Part shown: in pieces, positions 1 to 9,320 of the stretch
Position numbering within the stretch: the first letter of the stretch is position 1
Layout of the letters: the number at the start of each line of letters is the position of its first letter
From: Aliamphritea ceti
Lineage (GTDB): Bacteria > Pseudomonadota > Gammaproteobacteria > Pseudomonadales > Balneatricaceae
Assembly (NCBI RefSeq): GCF_024347215.1
Contig: NZ_AP025282.1
Location: 4,650,001-4,714,000, forward strand
Length of the DNA stretch: 64,000 nucleotides
Direction of reading: 5' to 3'
The notes under the pieces: generated by a model
Seen by the model: only the letters and a program-made list of their open reading frames with translations
What the model was told of the DNA's origin: nothing
Database searches by the model: none
Program-made: the position numbers and the translations under genes

Positions 1-807
1 ATATAAGTGCCGTGGACCACAAAGTTTCATGCTCCCTAACCGTCCCTTTAGACGCTGCTCGATATCCGCTTCGAACTCCCGTTCTGGCATTTTATGAATC
101 GCTTCAGCTTCTTCACTGCCAACAGTTACGACCACTGAAGAACGATTCCCCAACATCGGCAGCAATGCCAACGTACGACCATAGTGAAAACACTCTATAG
201 CCGTCTGTTCATGATCAGCACTATGCTCCATACGACAAACAATAGCGCTGCGGGAAAAGTCATTCATTGTCGCGGCAATGCCCATCTTGCGTCGAGTCTC
301 AGAAAACCGGCTATCTGCTGAAACCAGCAAGTCACATTGCACCCGTTGACCATCCGACAACTCAACCCAGGCACGCTCTTCATCACTGCCAAGATCAGTC
401 ACTGAAGTATCCGTCAGCAATGTAATCTGCTGCTGTTCGTTAACATCAATAGTCGCCTCATAATACGCTTGGCGAATAGCGTAGTTAGGCACCAGATAGC
501 CCAACGCGTCCAGATCCTGACGCTGGTTATCAAAATTAAGCGAGTAATCTGAATCACCATCTACAACGCGGGCTGCACAAATAGGTGCAATATCTTCAGC
601 TTTTAGCTTCTGCCAAGCTCCGCTACGCTGCATAAGCTCAACTGATTGATGAGTAAGCGCAATTTCCCGACCATCTTCAGCAGGTACCTGTAAATTTGCT
701 TCACTGTTTTTTTCAATCACCAATACCCGTAACTCTGACTGTTTCAGCGAACAGGCAAAACTTAGCCCTGCAGGACCGGCACCAATAATCACCACATCGT
801 AATGCAT
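1..807 (-). CDS. ubiM: UbiH/COQ6-family FAD monooxygenase, UbiM-like (3' end outside window)
   Basis: FAD-dependent aromatic hydroxylase of the ubiquinone pathway, predicted to hydroxylate the quinone ring. Reading the minus strand from the ATG at 807 gives 269 codons without a stop to the window edge, so the C-terminal part, where the second FAD motif (GD) lies in this family, is missing. An N-terminal Rossmann motif IIGAGPAGLSFACSL covers residues 7-21, followed by an acidic end of beta-2 (VIEK). The stretch GREIALTH near residue 48 and the LGYLVPN segment resemble UbiM more than UbiH, UbiF or UbiI as I remember them. A perfect AGGAGG lies ten bases upstream of the ATG and fixes the start. 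Family assignment is secure; the exact subfamily, and so which ring position is hydroxylated, is less sure. Confidence 0.7.
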   Translation of the reverse strand, partial: MHYDVVIIGAGPAGLSFACSLKQSELRVLVIEKNSEANLQVPAEDGREIALTHQSVELMQRSGAWQKLKAEDIAPICAARVVDGDSDYSLNFDNQRQDLDALGYLVPNYAIRQAYYEATIDVNEQQQITLLTDTSVTDLGSDEERAWVELSDGQRVQCDLLVSADSRFSETRRKMGIAATMNDFSRSAIVCRMEHSADHEQTAIECFHYGRTLALLPMLGNRSSVVVTVGSEEAEAIHKMPEREFEADIEQRLKGRLGSMKLCGPRHLY

Positions 808-895
808 AACCAGCAACCTCCTATTCAGTTTGCCGATTACCCTACTCTCACTATGGCTCTGAAACACCGACCTGCATCAAGCTTCTTGGAGAAAG

Positions 896-1330
896 CTATT
901 TTTCCGGCAAGCAATCCCATTCTGGCAAATCACTTGCAGGTTGATACCAATCCGCTCCGGATGCCCGGAAAACATTTTGCTGAGGCTCAATTCCCGGATG
1001 TATATCCAGTGTACCGGCTGGAATCACCATGGCCTTACCGGACTTGGCCAACCAGGGCAGTGACGATCCGCAATGTTTACAAAAAGCTGTTGTGAAATGT
1101 TTAGTGTCTGCTGGCGTATATTTACCAATATGCTGGCGACCGCTAAGCCAACTAAACTGTTCAGGCCGGGCTAAAATATTTGCTGCATGCGCACTGCCGG
1201 TAAACTTTCGGCAACGTGAGCAATGACAGTACTGAAAAATCCCGAGATTACCGTCCAGTTGATAGGTCACTTCACCACACAGACAACTGCCAGTTACCTG
1301 ATCTGCAGATTCTGTTTGCACGTCCGGCAT
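896..1330 (-). CDS. GFA / CENP-V fold zinc protein
   Basis: Small zinc-binding protein of the GFA (glutathione-dependent formaldehyde-activating enzyme-like) family, 144 residues. The family's cysteine clusters are all present: GSCLCGEVTY near the N-terminus, CHCSRCRKFTGS about 20 residues later, and FCKHCGSSLPW in the second half. These normally hold one structural and one labile zinc. Substrate is unknown; most family members have no proven formaldehyde or glutathione activity. The ATG at 1330 is preferred because GGGGAGG stands a few bases upstream; an in-frame TTG five codons earlier overlaps that ribosome binding site. It lies upstream of the UbiM-like gene on the same strand with an 88 bp gap, so the two may be cotranscribed. 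Confidence 0.8.
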   Translation of the reverse strand: MPDVQTESADQVTGSCLCGEVTYQLDGNLGIFQYCHCSRCRKFTGSAHAANILARPEQFSWLSGRQHIGKYTPADTKHFTTAFCKHCGSSLPWLAKSGKAMVIPAGTLDIHPGIEPQQNVFRASGADWYQPASDLPEWDCLPEK

Positions 1331-1460
1331 AACATTCCTCCCCAAGTTATGATTTTAAAAAACAGCCTGGTAAAACCGATTAATGAATATAATCCAAAAA
1401 TACAGAAAGATTACAGCACGACAATTATATGTTTGTCGCTTACCTGTTTGGTTAAGGCAT

Positions 1461-1492
1461 AAAAAACCCCGAGGCTGATATCAGCCTCGGGG
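1461..1492 (-). terminator. clpB intrinsic terminator
   Basis: Perfect GC-rich hairpin (CCCCGAGGCTGA / TCAGCCTCGGGG) followed on the minus strand by six T, 35 bp past the clpB stop codon. Confidence 0.93.
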
Positions 1493-1526
1493 TTATCCGT
1501 TTCAGAAGATTGACTCATTGCCAGCT

Positions 1527-4115
1527 TTATCGAAAGACAAACTCCCCAGCTTCAACATCTATAGCAATTTCGCTGCCACTGCTAAAGTCGCCGGCCAGTA
1601 AACGCTGAGCTAAGGGGTTTTCAATCCATTGCTGAATCGCCCGTTTCAATGGCCGTGCTCCATATATCGGCTCAAAGCCAACATCCACAAGCTTGTCCAG
1701 CGCTGTAGAAGTAAGTGTCAGACTCAGTTCTCTTTCAGCCAAACGGCTACGCAAGCGCTGTAGCTGAATATCCGCTATACCTCTCACCTGTTCTTTACCC
1801 AGGCTATGGAAAACAACAACTTCATCAATCCGGTTAATCACTTCGGGTCTAAAGTGAGTACCCACCACCTCCATAACAGCATTACGCATAAGACTATAGT
1901 CATCATCGCTGCTGAAATTTTGAATAAGATCAGAACCCAGGTTAGATGTCATCACCACTATAGTATTTCGGAAATCAACGGTCCGCCCCTGACCATCAGT
2001 AAGACGGCCATCTTCCAATACTTGTAGCAGTATATTGAAGACATCCGGATGAGCTTTTTCTACTTCATCCAAGAGCAAGACTGAATATGGCTTACGCCGC
2101 ACAGCTTCTGTCAGGTAGCCGCCTGATTCATAGCCAACGTATCCCGGTGGCGCACCAATTAGGCGAGCGACCGAATGTTTTTCCATAAACTCAGACATAT
2201 CAATGCGCACCATGGCATCGGTAGTGTCGAACAGGAAGCTGGCCAATGCTTTGCATAATTCTGTCTTACCAACCCCCGTTGGCCCAAGAAACAGGAATGA
2301 GCCATTTGGACGGTTCGGATCAGCCAACCCAGCCCGGGCACGGCGTACTGCATTGGAAACAGCAGTTACTGCTTCTTCCTGACCAATAACCTGCTCATGA
2401 AGTGCATCTTCCATCCGCAATAATTTTTCACGCTCCCCTTCGAGCATTTTTGCAACCGGAATACCTGTCCAGCGAGAAACTACTTCGGCAACTTCTTCTT
2501 CACCGACTTTATTCCGCAACAGCTTATTTTCCTGCTCGGTATTATCCGCTTCGGCCTCAGCTTCAGCAGCGGCAACCAGCTGTTTCTCCAGCTCGGGAAT
2601 TTTGCCATATTGCAGCTCGGACATAATGCTCAGATCACCGGCACGACTGGCCCGCTCTAACTCAATCCGCGCCTGATCCAACTGCTCTTTCACTTGCTGC
2701 GAGCCTTGCAAAGCAAGTTTCTCAGCATTCCAAATCTCTTCAAGATCAGCATATTCTTTTTCAATTACGCTGATAGCATCTTCAAGTTCCTGCAAACGCT
2801 TTTTTGCCGCCTGATCTTTTTCTTTTTTCAGGGCTTCACGTTCCATTTTAAGCTGAATGAGACGACGCTCCAGCCGATCCATGCTTTCCGGCTTAGAGTC
2901 CATTTCCATACGAATACGGCTACCGGCTTCATCAATCAGGTCAATGGCTTTGTCTGGCAACTGCCGATCAGTAATGTAACGCTGAGATAATTTAGCCGCT
3001 GCGATAATCGCAGAGTCTGAAATATCCACACCATGGTGAATTTCATAGCGTTCTTTCAAACCACGTAAGATAGCGACGGTATCTTCTTCACTCGGCTCAT
3101 CAACAATGACTTTTTGGAAGCGGCGCTCCAGTGCAGCGTCTTTTTCAACATACTGGCGATATTCATCCAGCGTAGTTGCACCGACACAATGCAGTTCACC
3201 GCGTGCCAGCGCAGGCTTGAGCATGTTACCGGCATCCATAGCACCTTCGCCTTTACCAGCACCAACCATGGTATGCAATTCATCGATAAACAGGATTACC
3301 TGACCATCCTGTTTAGACAGTTCATTCAGAACCGCTTTTAAGCGCTCTTCAAACTCCCCACGGAATTTAGCCCCTGCAATCAGCGACCCCATGTCTAGCG
3401 ATAATACCTGTTTATTTTTCAGGCCTTCCGGCACTTCGCCATTAACAATGCGTTGAGCCAGACCTTCAACAATGGCGGTTTTACCCACACCAGGTTCGCC
3501 AATCAGAACAGGGTTATTCTTGGTACGACGTTGTAGCACCTGCACTGTTCTGCGGATTTCATCATCACGGCCAATAACAGGGTCCAGCTTGCCTTCTTCG
3601 GCCTGGGCGGTGAGATCAATCGTGTATTTATTTAATGCCTGACGATTTTCTTCTGCGTTAGCAGAATTCACACCTTCGCCACCACGCAACTGCTGAACAG
3701 CATCCGTCAGACGTTGCTTATCGGCACCTGCCGCTTTGAGCAATTTACCTACGCCACTTTTATCATCCAGCATCGCCAACACAAAGACTTCACTCGCGAT
3801 ATACTGATCCTGCCATTCACGGGCTAGCTTTTCAGTCAGGTTGAAGAGTTTGCCTACATTAGGTGAAAAGCGAATGTCACCATCACTGTCGGACACCTGT
3901 GGCAGCTTGCTATATTCCTGCTGCACAGCACTGCTAAGCTGCTGCGTATTGACGCCTGCCTGTGTCAGTAAAGGCTTTATTGAACCACCCTGCTGTTCCA
4001 GCAACGCTTTAAGAATATGAACCGGCTCAATGTAATTGTGATCTTTAGCAATCGCCAGTGACTGAGCATCAGCCAGAGCGGATTGCAACTTACTGGTAAA
4101 ACGTTCGGGATGCAT
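1527..4115 (-). CDS. clpB: ClpB disaggregase (HSP100 AAA+ chaperone)
   Basis: Hexameric cytoplasmic ATPase that extracts polypeptides from aggregates together with DnaK. Family-length protein of about 862 residues starting MHPERFTSKL. Clp N-terminal repeats come first (to about 145), then the first AAA+ domain with Walker A GEPGVGKT and Walker B ILFIDELH, a long coiled-coil M domain (about 410-530) rich in E, K and R, and the second AAA+ domain with GPTGVGKT and LLLDEVEKAH. The M domain separates it from ClpA and ClpC. The ATG at 4115 is chosen over upstream codons because AAGGAGGG precedes it at correct spacing and the N-terminus then matches ClpB. A sigma-32-like promoter lies about 90 bp upstream and a strong terminator follows, so it can form its own heat-shock unit behind rluD-pgeF. 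Confidence 0.97.
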   Translation of the reverse strand: MHPERFTSKLQSALADAQSLAIAKDHNYIEPVHILKALLEQQGGSIKPLLTQAGVNTQQLSSAVQQEYSKLPQVSDSDGDIRFSPNVGKLFNLTEKLAREWQDQYIASEVFVLAMLDDKSGVGKLLKAAGADKQRLTDAVQQLRGGEGVNSANAEENRQALNKYTIDLTAQAEEGKLDPVIGRDDEIRRTVQVLQRRTKNNPVLIGEPGVGKTAIVEGLAQRIVNGEVPEGLKNKQVLSLDMGSLIAGAKFRGEFEERLKAVLNELSKQDGQVILFIDELHTMVGAGKGEGAMDAGNMLKPALARGELHCVGATTLDEYRQYVEKDAALERRFQKVIVDEPSEEDTVAILRGLKERYEIHHGVDISDSAIIAAAKLSQRYITDRQLPDKAIDLIDEAGSRIRMEMDSKPESMDRLERRLIQLKMEREALKKEKDQAAKKRLQELEDAISVIEKEYADLEEIWNAEKLALQGSQQVKEQLDQARIELERASRAGDLSIMSELQYGKIPELEKQLVAAAEAEAEADNTEQENKLLRNKVGEEEVAEVVSRWTGIPVAKMLEGEREKLLRMEDALHEQVIGQEEAVTAVSNAVRRARAGLADPNRPNGSFLFLGPTGVGKTELCKALASFLFDTTDAMVRIDMSEFMEKHSVARLIGAPPGYVGYESGGYLTEAVRRKPYSVLLLDEVEKAHPDVFNILLQVLEDGRLTDGQGRTVDFRNTIVVMTSNLGSDLIQNFSSDDDYSLMRNAVMEVVGTHFRPEVINRIDEVVVFHSLGKEQVRGIADIQLQRLRSRLAERELSLTLTSTALDKLVDVGFEPIYGARPLKRAIQQWIENPLAQRLLAGDFSSGSEIAIDVEAGEFVFR

Positions 4116-4205
4116 TAGAACCCTCCTTAAAATTATCTGCACCACTGGCCGTTATGATATCCGGGCTCTAAATGGCCCGCGGGACGGCTGGTGAGTTATT
4201 AACTT

Positions 4206-4234
4206 AAGTAGGGGTTGGCAGGAAGAAATTCAAG
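4206..4234 (-). promoter_or_regulatory. sigma-32-like heat-shock promoter of clpB
   Basis: On the minus strand CTTGAAT, 13 bases, then CCCCTACTT. This fits the sigma-32 pattern (CTTGAAA, 13-15 bases, CCCCATNT) with few mismatches and sits just upstream of clpB, a textbook heat-shock gene. Confidence 0.72.
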
Positions 4235-4273
4235 CCAGCAGAGGAAATTTAAATTAGAAGAAGCTGATATATA

Positions 4274-5002
4274 TCAACTGTCGATCCAGATCACACTGGC
4301 CATCCGGCCGGTGACACCGTCACGGCGGTAAGAGTAGAAATCGTCAGCTTGAGAGAAAGTGCACTGGTCGCCACCACTTACCTGTTCTATGCCTATATTT
4401 TGTAAACGTAACCGTGCCAGCTGATATATATCAGCCAGCCACTTACCTTCTGTCACAGAAGGTTTAAAAGCAGTATCCGAAGAAGCCAGTTCATCGCAAA
4501 ACTGTTGGCGTACTTCTTCTCCGACTTCAAAAGCATCCGGACCAATTGCAGGCCCAAGCCAGACATGTAAGTCTTCCCGCTGATCAAACACCTGCAGGGT
4601 ATTTTCCACTACACCATCAACCAACCCACGCCAGCCAGCATGCGCAACGGCTACCCGGGTTCCGTCAGCATTACTGATAAACACTGGCAAACAGTCTGCT
4701 GTCATGACCACACATACTTGCCCCGGCTTATCCGTCCAGCAGGCATCAGCTTGCGGCACGTCACCGTTACCGGAAGCCTCAACTGCAATAGTACTGTGCA
4801 CCTGTTGCAACCACTGCACATCTTGCCAACCGTTCTCTGCTGCCAGTAGACGTCGATTTTCGACTACATCTAACGGGTCATCTGCAACGTGATCGCCCAA
4901 ATTGAGACCCGCATATACACCTTTACTACAACCGCCCTGACGAGTAGTTGTAAAAGCTTTTATCTGTGCAGGCGCCAGCCAGTCTGGGCGAATTAGTTTC
5001 AT
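4274..5002 (-). CDS. pgeF: PgeF / YfiH purine nucleoside phosphorylase-like, peptidoglycan editing factor
   Basis: Member of the YfiH/LACC1 family, 242 residues, close to family length. Members have been reported as multicopper-like phosphorylases or deaminases of purine nucleosides and, in E. coli, as an editing factor that keeps wrong amino acids out of peptidoglycan. Typical motifs are visible: FTTTRQGG near residue 18, NLGDHVADDP near 35, QVHST at about 67, the ADCLPVF segment and HAGWRGLVDGVVE around 120-132, which supplies metal-binding Cys and His. The start codon overlaps the rluD stop by four bases, so the two genes are translationally coupled. The pair rluD-pgeF upstream of clpB and divergent to bamD is common in gammaproteobacteria. 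Confidence 0.92.
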   Translation of the reverse strand: MKLIRPDWLAPAQIKAFTTTRQGGCSKGVYAGLNLGDHVADDPLDVVENRRLLAAENGWQDVQWLQQVHSTIAVEASGNGDVPQADACWTDKPGQVCVVMTADCLPVFISNADGTRVAVAHAGWRGLVDGVVENTLQVFDQREDLHVWLGPAIGPDAFEVGEEVRQQFCDELASSDTAFKPSVTEGKWLADIYQLARLRLQNIGIEQVSGGDQCTFSQADDFYSYRRDGVTGRMASVIWIDS

Positions 5003-5967
5003 TGGTCTTCTTCGTGAGCCTTAGCATCATCTTTAAGATTAACCAGCAATTGTTGCAAGTCTTCAGGAAGGTCCACTTCCCATGACATCAATTCACCACT
5101 GTCTGGATGGAATAACTCCAGACGTTTGGCATGCAGTGCCTGACGTTTCAGATCACGCAGATTCTTCTGTAAATCCGGCGAAATGCCTTTAGGTAAACGG
5201 AATCGTCCGCCATACATCTGATCGCCAATTAACGGATAATTGATATATGCCATATGCACACGAATCTGATGGGTACGACCGGTTTCCAACTTCAGACGGA
5301 TATGCGTATGGGCGCGAAACTTATCCAGCACCCGATAATGGGTAATAGCTTCTTTACCTACACCGACAACAGCCATCATCTGACGATTACGGGAATGACG
5401 TCCCAGAGGTTCGTCAACAGTACCGCCACCAGTCATGACATTATTCACAACAGCTTCGTATTCACGACCCATACTGCGTTCTTGCAGCTGCGCAACCAGA
5501 TCCGTCTGCGCCTGAATCGTCTTAGCAACAACCATCAGACCGGTTGTATCCATATCCAGCCGGTGAACGATCCCTGCCCGTGGTACCTGCGCTATTTCCG
5601 GGTTGTAATGTAGCAAACCGTTAAGCAGCGTATCATCCCAGTGGCCAGCAGCCGGATGAACGACTAACCCTGCAGGCTTATTAATGATCATGATGTGTTC
5701 ATCTTCAAAGATGATGTCTAGCGGCATTTCGCGAGGTACAAAACTGTCTATCACTTCCAGTTTGGCATCAATCACAATTTCTTCGCCACCGAAGACTTTA
5801 TCCCGAATGCGCCAGCTTTTACCATCAACGGATAAACTGCCATCTTTAATCCAGTTTTGCAGACGTGATCGAGAATAATCAGGGAACAGATCGGCAACCG
5901 CCTGATCTAATCGCTTACCTACTAGCCCGTCCGGGACGGTTGCGCTTAATTGCACCTGTTCTGTCAT
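4999..5967 (-). CDS. rluD: 23S rRNA pseudouridine(1911/1915/1917) synthase RluD
   Basis: Isomerises three uridines in helix 69 of 23S rRNA at a late stage of large-subunit assembly. The 322-residue protein has an N-terminal S4 RNA-binding domain (about 15-75, including GKRLDQAVADLFPDYSRSRL) and then the RluA-type catalytic domain. The catalytic Asp is in GIVHRLDMDTTGLMVVAK, the signature that names the family. Also present are INKPAGLVVHP and the HQIRVHMAYINYPLIGD segment. Its 3' end overlaps pgeF by four bases, and bamD is divergent on the other side, as in E. coli. Confidence 0.96.
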   Translation of the reverse strand: MTEQVQLSATVPDGLVGKRLDQAVADLFPDYSRSRLQNWIKDGSLSVDGKSWRIRDKVFGGEEIVIDAKLEVIDSFVPREMPLDIIFEDEHIMIINKPAGLVVHPAAGHWDDTLLNGLLHYNPEIAQVPRAGIVHRLDMDTTGLMVVAKTIQAQTDLVAQLQERSMGREYEAVVNNVMTGGGTVDEPLGRHSRNRQMMAVVGVGKEAITHYRVLDKFRAHTHIRLKLETGRTHQIRVHMAYINYPLIGDQMYGGRFRLPKGISPDLQKNLRDLKRQALHAKRLELFHPDSGELMSWEVDLPEDLQQLLVNLKDDAKAHEEDQ

Positions 5968-6151
5968 GCTATATATTCTTCACTTTTTTTGCGCTCTTTG
6001 TACGGTTTCATCACACAAAGGCGGTTTGATGCTTTGGCTTCACTACGGGTTATGGTTAAATAAGCCCGGTAAAATTTTGCCCATTATAACTGAAAGTGGC
6101 CTAAACCGCTGTCTTACAAGAACAGTGGTAACAATTATCAGGATATTTTTT

Positions 6152-7093
6152 ATGCGCCTAGCTAAGCTGTTCGCGATTCTATCGATTTGTATCATAACCG
6201 CCGGTTGCTCGTGGTTTGGTGGTGGTGATGAAACCGATAACCTGGATACGCCGGAACAAACCATTTATGACGAAGCGATTACCGCCCTGAAGGCCAGTAA
6301 CTACGCACTAGCAATTGAAAAACTGCAGCTACTGGAAGCACGCTACCCGTTCGGCCAGTATTCCGAGCAGGCTCAGCTGGAACTAATTTTCTCCTATCAT
6401 AAGAACGGAGAAGAAGAAGCTGCTAAAGCAGCCGCTGACCGCTTCATTCGCTTGCAGCCGAATCATCCGAATCTTGACTATGCACTGTACCTGAAAGGTT
6501 TAACTGCCTTTAACCAGGATAAATCTGTATTTGAAGACTATCTACCTGTAGATGAAAGCACCCGCGATCCAGGTAACGCTCTGGATTCATTTAACAGCTT
6601 CGACACTCTGATCAAACGTTTCCCGAACAGCCAGTATGCGCCGGACTCACAAAAGCGCATGGTCTACCTGAAGAACCGTCTGGCACAATATGAAATTCAC
6701 GTGGCACGTTATTACGTTCGCCGTGAGGCATGGCTTGCAGCTGCTAACCGTGGTCGCTATGTAGTTGAGAACTATCAGGAAACACCGTTAGTACCCGAAG
6801 CACTTAGCATCATGGTACTGGGCTATAGTCAACTGCAACTGCCTGAACTGGCTGCAGACGCTAAAGCAGTTTTAGACACTAACTTCCCAGGCTACCAGAC
6901 GAGCATTAAGCGCGCCAAGAAGGAATCTCTGCTGAGCTCTGCCACCTTTGGCTTGTTAGGTGATGGCGATCAGGAATCAGCTAACCTGCAACCGGAGCCA
7001 CAGGTTGAAGAGGATAGCAACGAGCGCTCCTGGTTCAGCATAATGACTTTCGGCGTATTTGATGATGACGAAGAGGCGCAACCAGCCCAGTAA
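6152..7093 (+). CDS. bamD: Outer membrane assembly lipoprotein BamD
   Basis: Essential TPR lipoprotein of the BAM complex that folds beta-barrel proteins into the outer membrane. Start at the ATG at 6152 gives 313 residues with a lipoprotein signal peptide (MRLAKLFAIL, lipobox ITAGC with the acylated Cys near residue 20). The open frame runs back to 5966 but that would bury the signal peptide internally. TPR-type helices follow, with family segments YPFGQYSEQAQLEL, FIRLQPNHPNLDYALYLKGL and ESTRDPGNALDSFNSF. The C-terminus carries an acidic low-complexity tail. It is divergent from rluD and followed by a strong terminator, so it is likely monocistronic. Confidence 0.96.
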   Translation: MRLAKLFAILSICIITAGCSWFGGGDETDNLDTPEQTIYDEAITALKASNYALAIEKLQLLEARYPFGQYSEQAQLELIFSYHKNGEEEAAKAAADRFIRLQPNHPNLDYALYLKGLTAFNQDKSVFEDYLPVDESTRDPGNALDSFNSFDTLIKRFPNSQYAPDSQKRMVYLKNRLAQYEIHVARYYVRREAWLAAANRGRYVVENYQETPLVPEALSIMVLGYSQLQLPELAADAKAVLDTNFPGYQTSIKRAKKESLLSSATFGLLGDGDQESANLQPEPQVEEDSNERSWFSIMTFGVFDDDEEAQPAQ

Positions 7094-7113
7094 AACATGG
7101 CTTAACCTAGACG

Positions 7114-7143
7114 AAAAAAAGAGCGGCATAGCCGCTCTTTTTT
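7114..7143 (+). terminator. bamD terminator
   Basis: Palindrome AAAAAAAGAGCGGC-ATA-GCCGCTCTTTTTTT, 20 bp past the bamD stop. It is A/T symmetric, so it can also stop minus-strand transcription coming from the GGDEF-EAL gene. Confidence 0.93.
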
Positions 7144-7241
7144 ATTACCTGCTGATCAGTAATCAACGCTTATGCATTTATTCACTTTAAATATTAGTAT
7201 CAGCTTTTCTACAACTCTATAATCTGCAAAAAACTGCTATT

Positions 7242-9320
7242 TCATACGGAACGGTATCGCTCCACAGACTGCTTAAGAAAACGTTCAAAATCCGGCTGAG
7301 ATAACGGCCGACTGTAATAATAGCCCTGAGTAAACAGGCACTGATTACTGACCAGAAACTCTTCCTGCTGCTGACTCTCAACACCTTCAGCAACCACCTG
7401 TAACTTAAGACTTTGCGCCATTGACAGAATCCCTTTTACCAGCTCATCGTCATCCGGATCAACGGTCAGATCTTTAATAAAAGAGCGGTCAATTTTAAGT
7501 ATATTAATCGGGAATTTTTTTAAATAACTCAGCGAAGAATATCCCGTACCGAAATCATCTATCGCCAGACTCACACCCTGTTTACGAATATCTTCCAGCT
7601 GATCATGAATCCCCTGATCGTCTGCCATCATCAAGCCTTCGGTAATTTCCAAGACCAACCGTTCTGGCTCAAGCCCGGTATCTGCCAGCACATCCGCAAC
7701 CATAGCGGCAACATTCTGCTTCTGAAACTGCCGGTAAGACATATTCACGGCAAGATGCAGCGGCAAGCCACTGTCCTCTTTCCAACTGACAGCTTGTTTA
7801 CAGGCTTCCCGCAATACCCATTCTCCAATAGGCACTATTAATCCAATCTCTTCCGCTAACGGAATAAATACGTCCGGGGTAACAAAGCCATTTTCGTGAT
7901 CGTACCAGCGAATTAAAGCTTCAGCGCCCACCATCCGGTCAGTATGCGGATTAAATACCGGCTGATAATTCAGCATGAATTCGTTGTGCTCCAGCGCATC
8001 ATACAACGCAGCTTCCAACTTACGTCTGTCGTGCGCTTCAACATCCATCTGCGGCGTAAAAAACTGGAAATTATTGCGACCACGCTCCTTCGCTTTATAC
8101 ATAGCACTGTCTGCTTTACGCAGCAGTGTACCTGTACTGTCACCGTCATCCGGAAAAATTGTTACACCGATACTCGCAGATACAAAAGCGTCGTTACCTT
8201 CCAGGCGATAAGGCATTGAAAGCCGGTCGAGAATCCGCCCAACTATATGCTCTATAACCAGTGAATCTTTAACATCAGGCAGCACCACCGAAAATTCGTC
8301 GCCACCAAAGCGTGACGCGGTATCACTTTCACGCAGCACATCCAATATACGGCTTGATGCTTCCTGCAATAATTCGTCGCCTACTGAATGCCCCAAGGTA
8401 TCGTTGATATGCTTGAAACGGTCCAGATCTAAAAACAACAAGGCAACTTTACTGTCATCGCGACGGGCGCGGGCAATCGCTTGCGAAAAACGGTCTTCAA
8501 AAAGATTACGATTGGCCAGCTTGGTCAGCGAATCAAAATTCGCCTGATACTCAACCCGCTCTTTAGCTTCTTCAGCAATCATCTGGCTGTTGCGCAACTG
8601 TTCTTCTACTTTATAACGCTCTTTTATCTCACTTTTTAGGTTTATGTTACTCAACATCAACTCATGCGTGCGCTGCTCTACCCGCTCTTCAAGACTGACC
8701 TGCATATCCAATAAGCGTTTATTATTACGATAAAGATAAACGGCTACGACTAAACCAAGAATCAGAGCGATGACGCTCAGCACCAAAGAGTTACGGTAAG
8801 ATTCAAAAGATTTCATTTGCCGGGTCAGTGCAACTTCTCTGTTGAGAAAGTCCCTGTCCTGCTGATACTGATGGGACGCTTCGATCAGTTGCTGAAAGAT
8901 CGCCCTTACCTCTCCAAATTCAGCCGCTGTCGGTGTGTCTAAACCGTACAGCACGCCATCAATATGCATGATTGCAGTTTGTAACTGTTCCATGTCGAAG
9001 CCATCATTAACAGCATCAACTCCTAACTTACCAGACTCAATACTATCTAAACGACTCCAGAGAATATTGAACCATCGATCAAAGCTATCACGACTACTTT
9101 CATAACGAGCTTCAGGATAAGCCTCAGCATATTGCACAGCGGTACGCATCAACTCATATTCATACTGCCGTAAAAAAAACACCAATTCAGAGCGGGTTGG
9201 ACCCACCTGCATGCCTGATATTTGCTTGAACAGCCAGAATGAGCTGAACATACTCATGATAATAACTACAAGCATCAGAGTAGCGATAAAAATTGATGTT
9301 CTGGAACCCGGTTTAATCAT
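7242..9320 (-). CDS. Membrane-bound GGDEF-EAL protein (c-di-GMP synthesis/hydrolysis)
   Basis: Bifunctional-type c-di-GMP enzyme of 692 residues. TM1 spans about 10-32, a periplasmic helical sensor about 33-175, and TM2 about 178-197, followed by a coiled coil (200-255). The GGDEF domain follows with RFGGDEF at 338-343 and an upstream RESD that fits the inhibitory I-site (RxxD five residues before). The EAL domain begins about 435, with EAL at 467-469 and DDFGTGYSSLSYLKKFP further on. Both catalytic signatures are intact, so synthesis and hydrolysis are both possible. Its start overlaps the end of the upstream secreted molybdopterin-fold gene by eight bases, implying coupled expression and perhaps a shared signalling role with that periplasmic partner. 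The specific signal is unknown. Confidence 0.93.
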   Translation of the reverse strand: MIKPGSRTSIFIATLMLVVIIMSMFSSFWLFKQISGMQVGPTRSELVFFLRQYEYELMRTAVQYAEAYPEARYESSRDSFDRWFNILWSRLDSIESGKLGVDAVNDGFDMEQLQTAIMHIDGVLYGLDTPTAAEFGEVRAIFQQLIEASHQYQQDRDFLNREVALTRQMKSFESYRNSLVLSVIALILGLVVAVYLYRNNKRLLDMQVSLEERVEQRTHELMLSNINLKSEIKERYKVEEQLRNSQMIAEEAKERVEYQANFDSLTKLANRNLFEDRFSQAIARARRDDSKVALLFLDLDRFKHINDTLGHSVGDELLQEASSRILDVLRESDTASRFGGDEFSVVLPDVKDSLVIEHIVGRILDRLSMPYRLEGNDAFVSASIGVTIFPDDGDSTGTLLRKADSAMYKAKERGRNNFQFFTPQMDVEAHDRRKLEAALYDALEHNEFMLNYQPVFNPHTDRMVGAEALIRWYDHENGFVTPDVFIPLAEEIGLIVPIGEWVLREACKQAVSWKEDSGLPLHLAVNMSYRQFQKQNVAAMVADVLADTGLEPERLVLEITEGLMMADDQGIHDQLEDIRKQGVSLAIDDFGTGYSSLSYLKKFPINILKIDRSFIKDLTVDPDDDELVKGILSMAQSLKLQVVAEGVESQQQEEFLVSNQCLFTQGYYYSRPLSQPDFERFLKQSVERYRSV

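Noticed and set aside
5966..6151. N-terminal extension of the bamD frame
   Set aside because: It would place the lipoprotein signal peptide in the middle of the protein; the ATG at 6152 gives a normal signal and lipobox.
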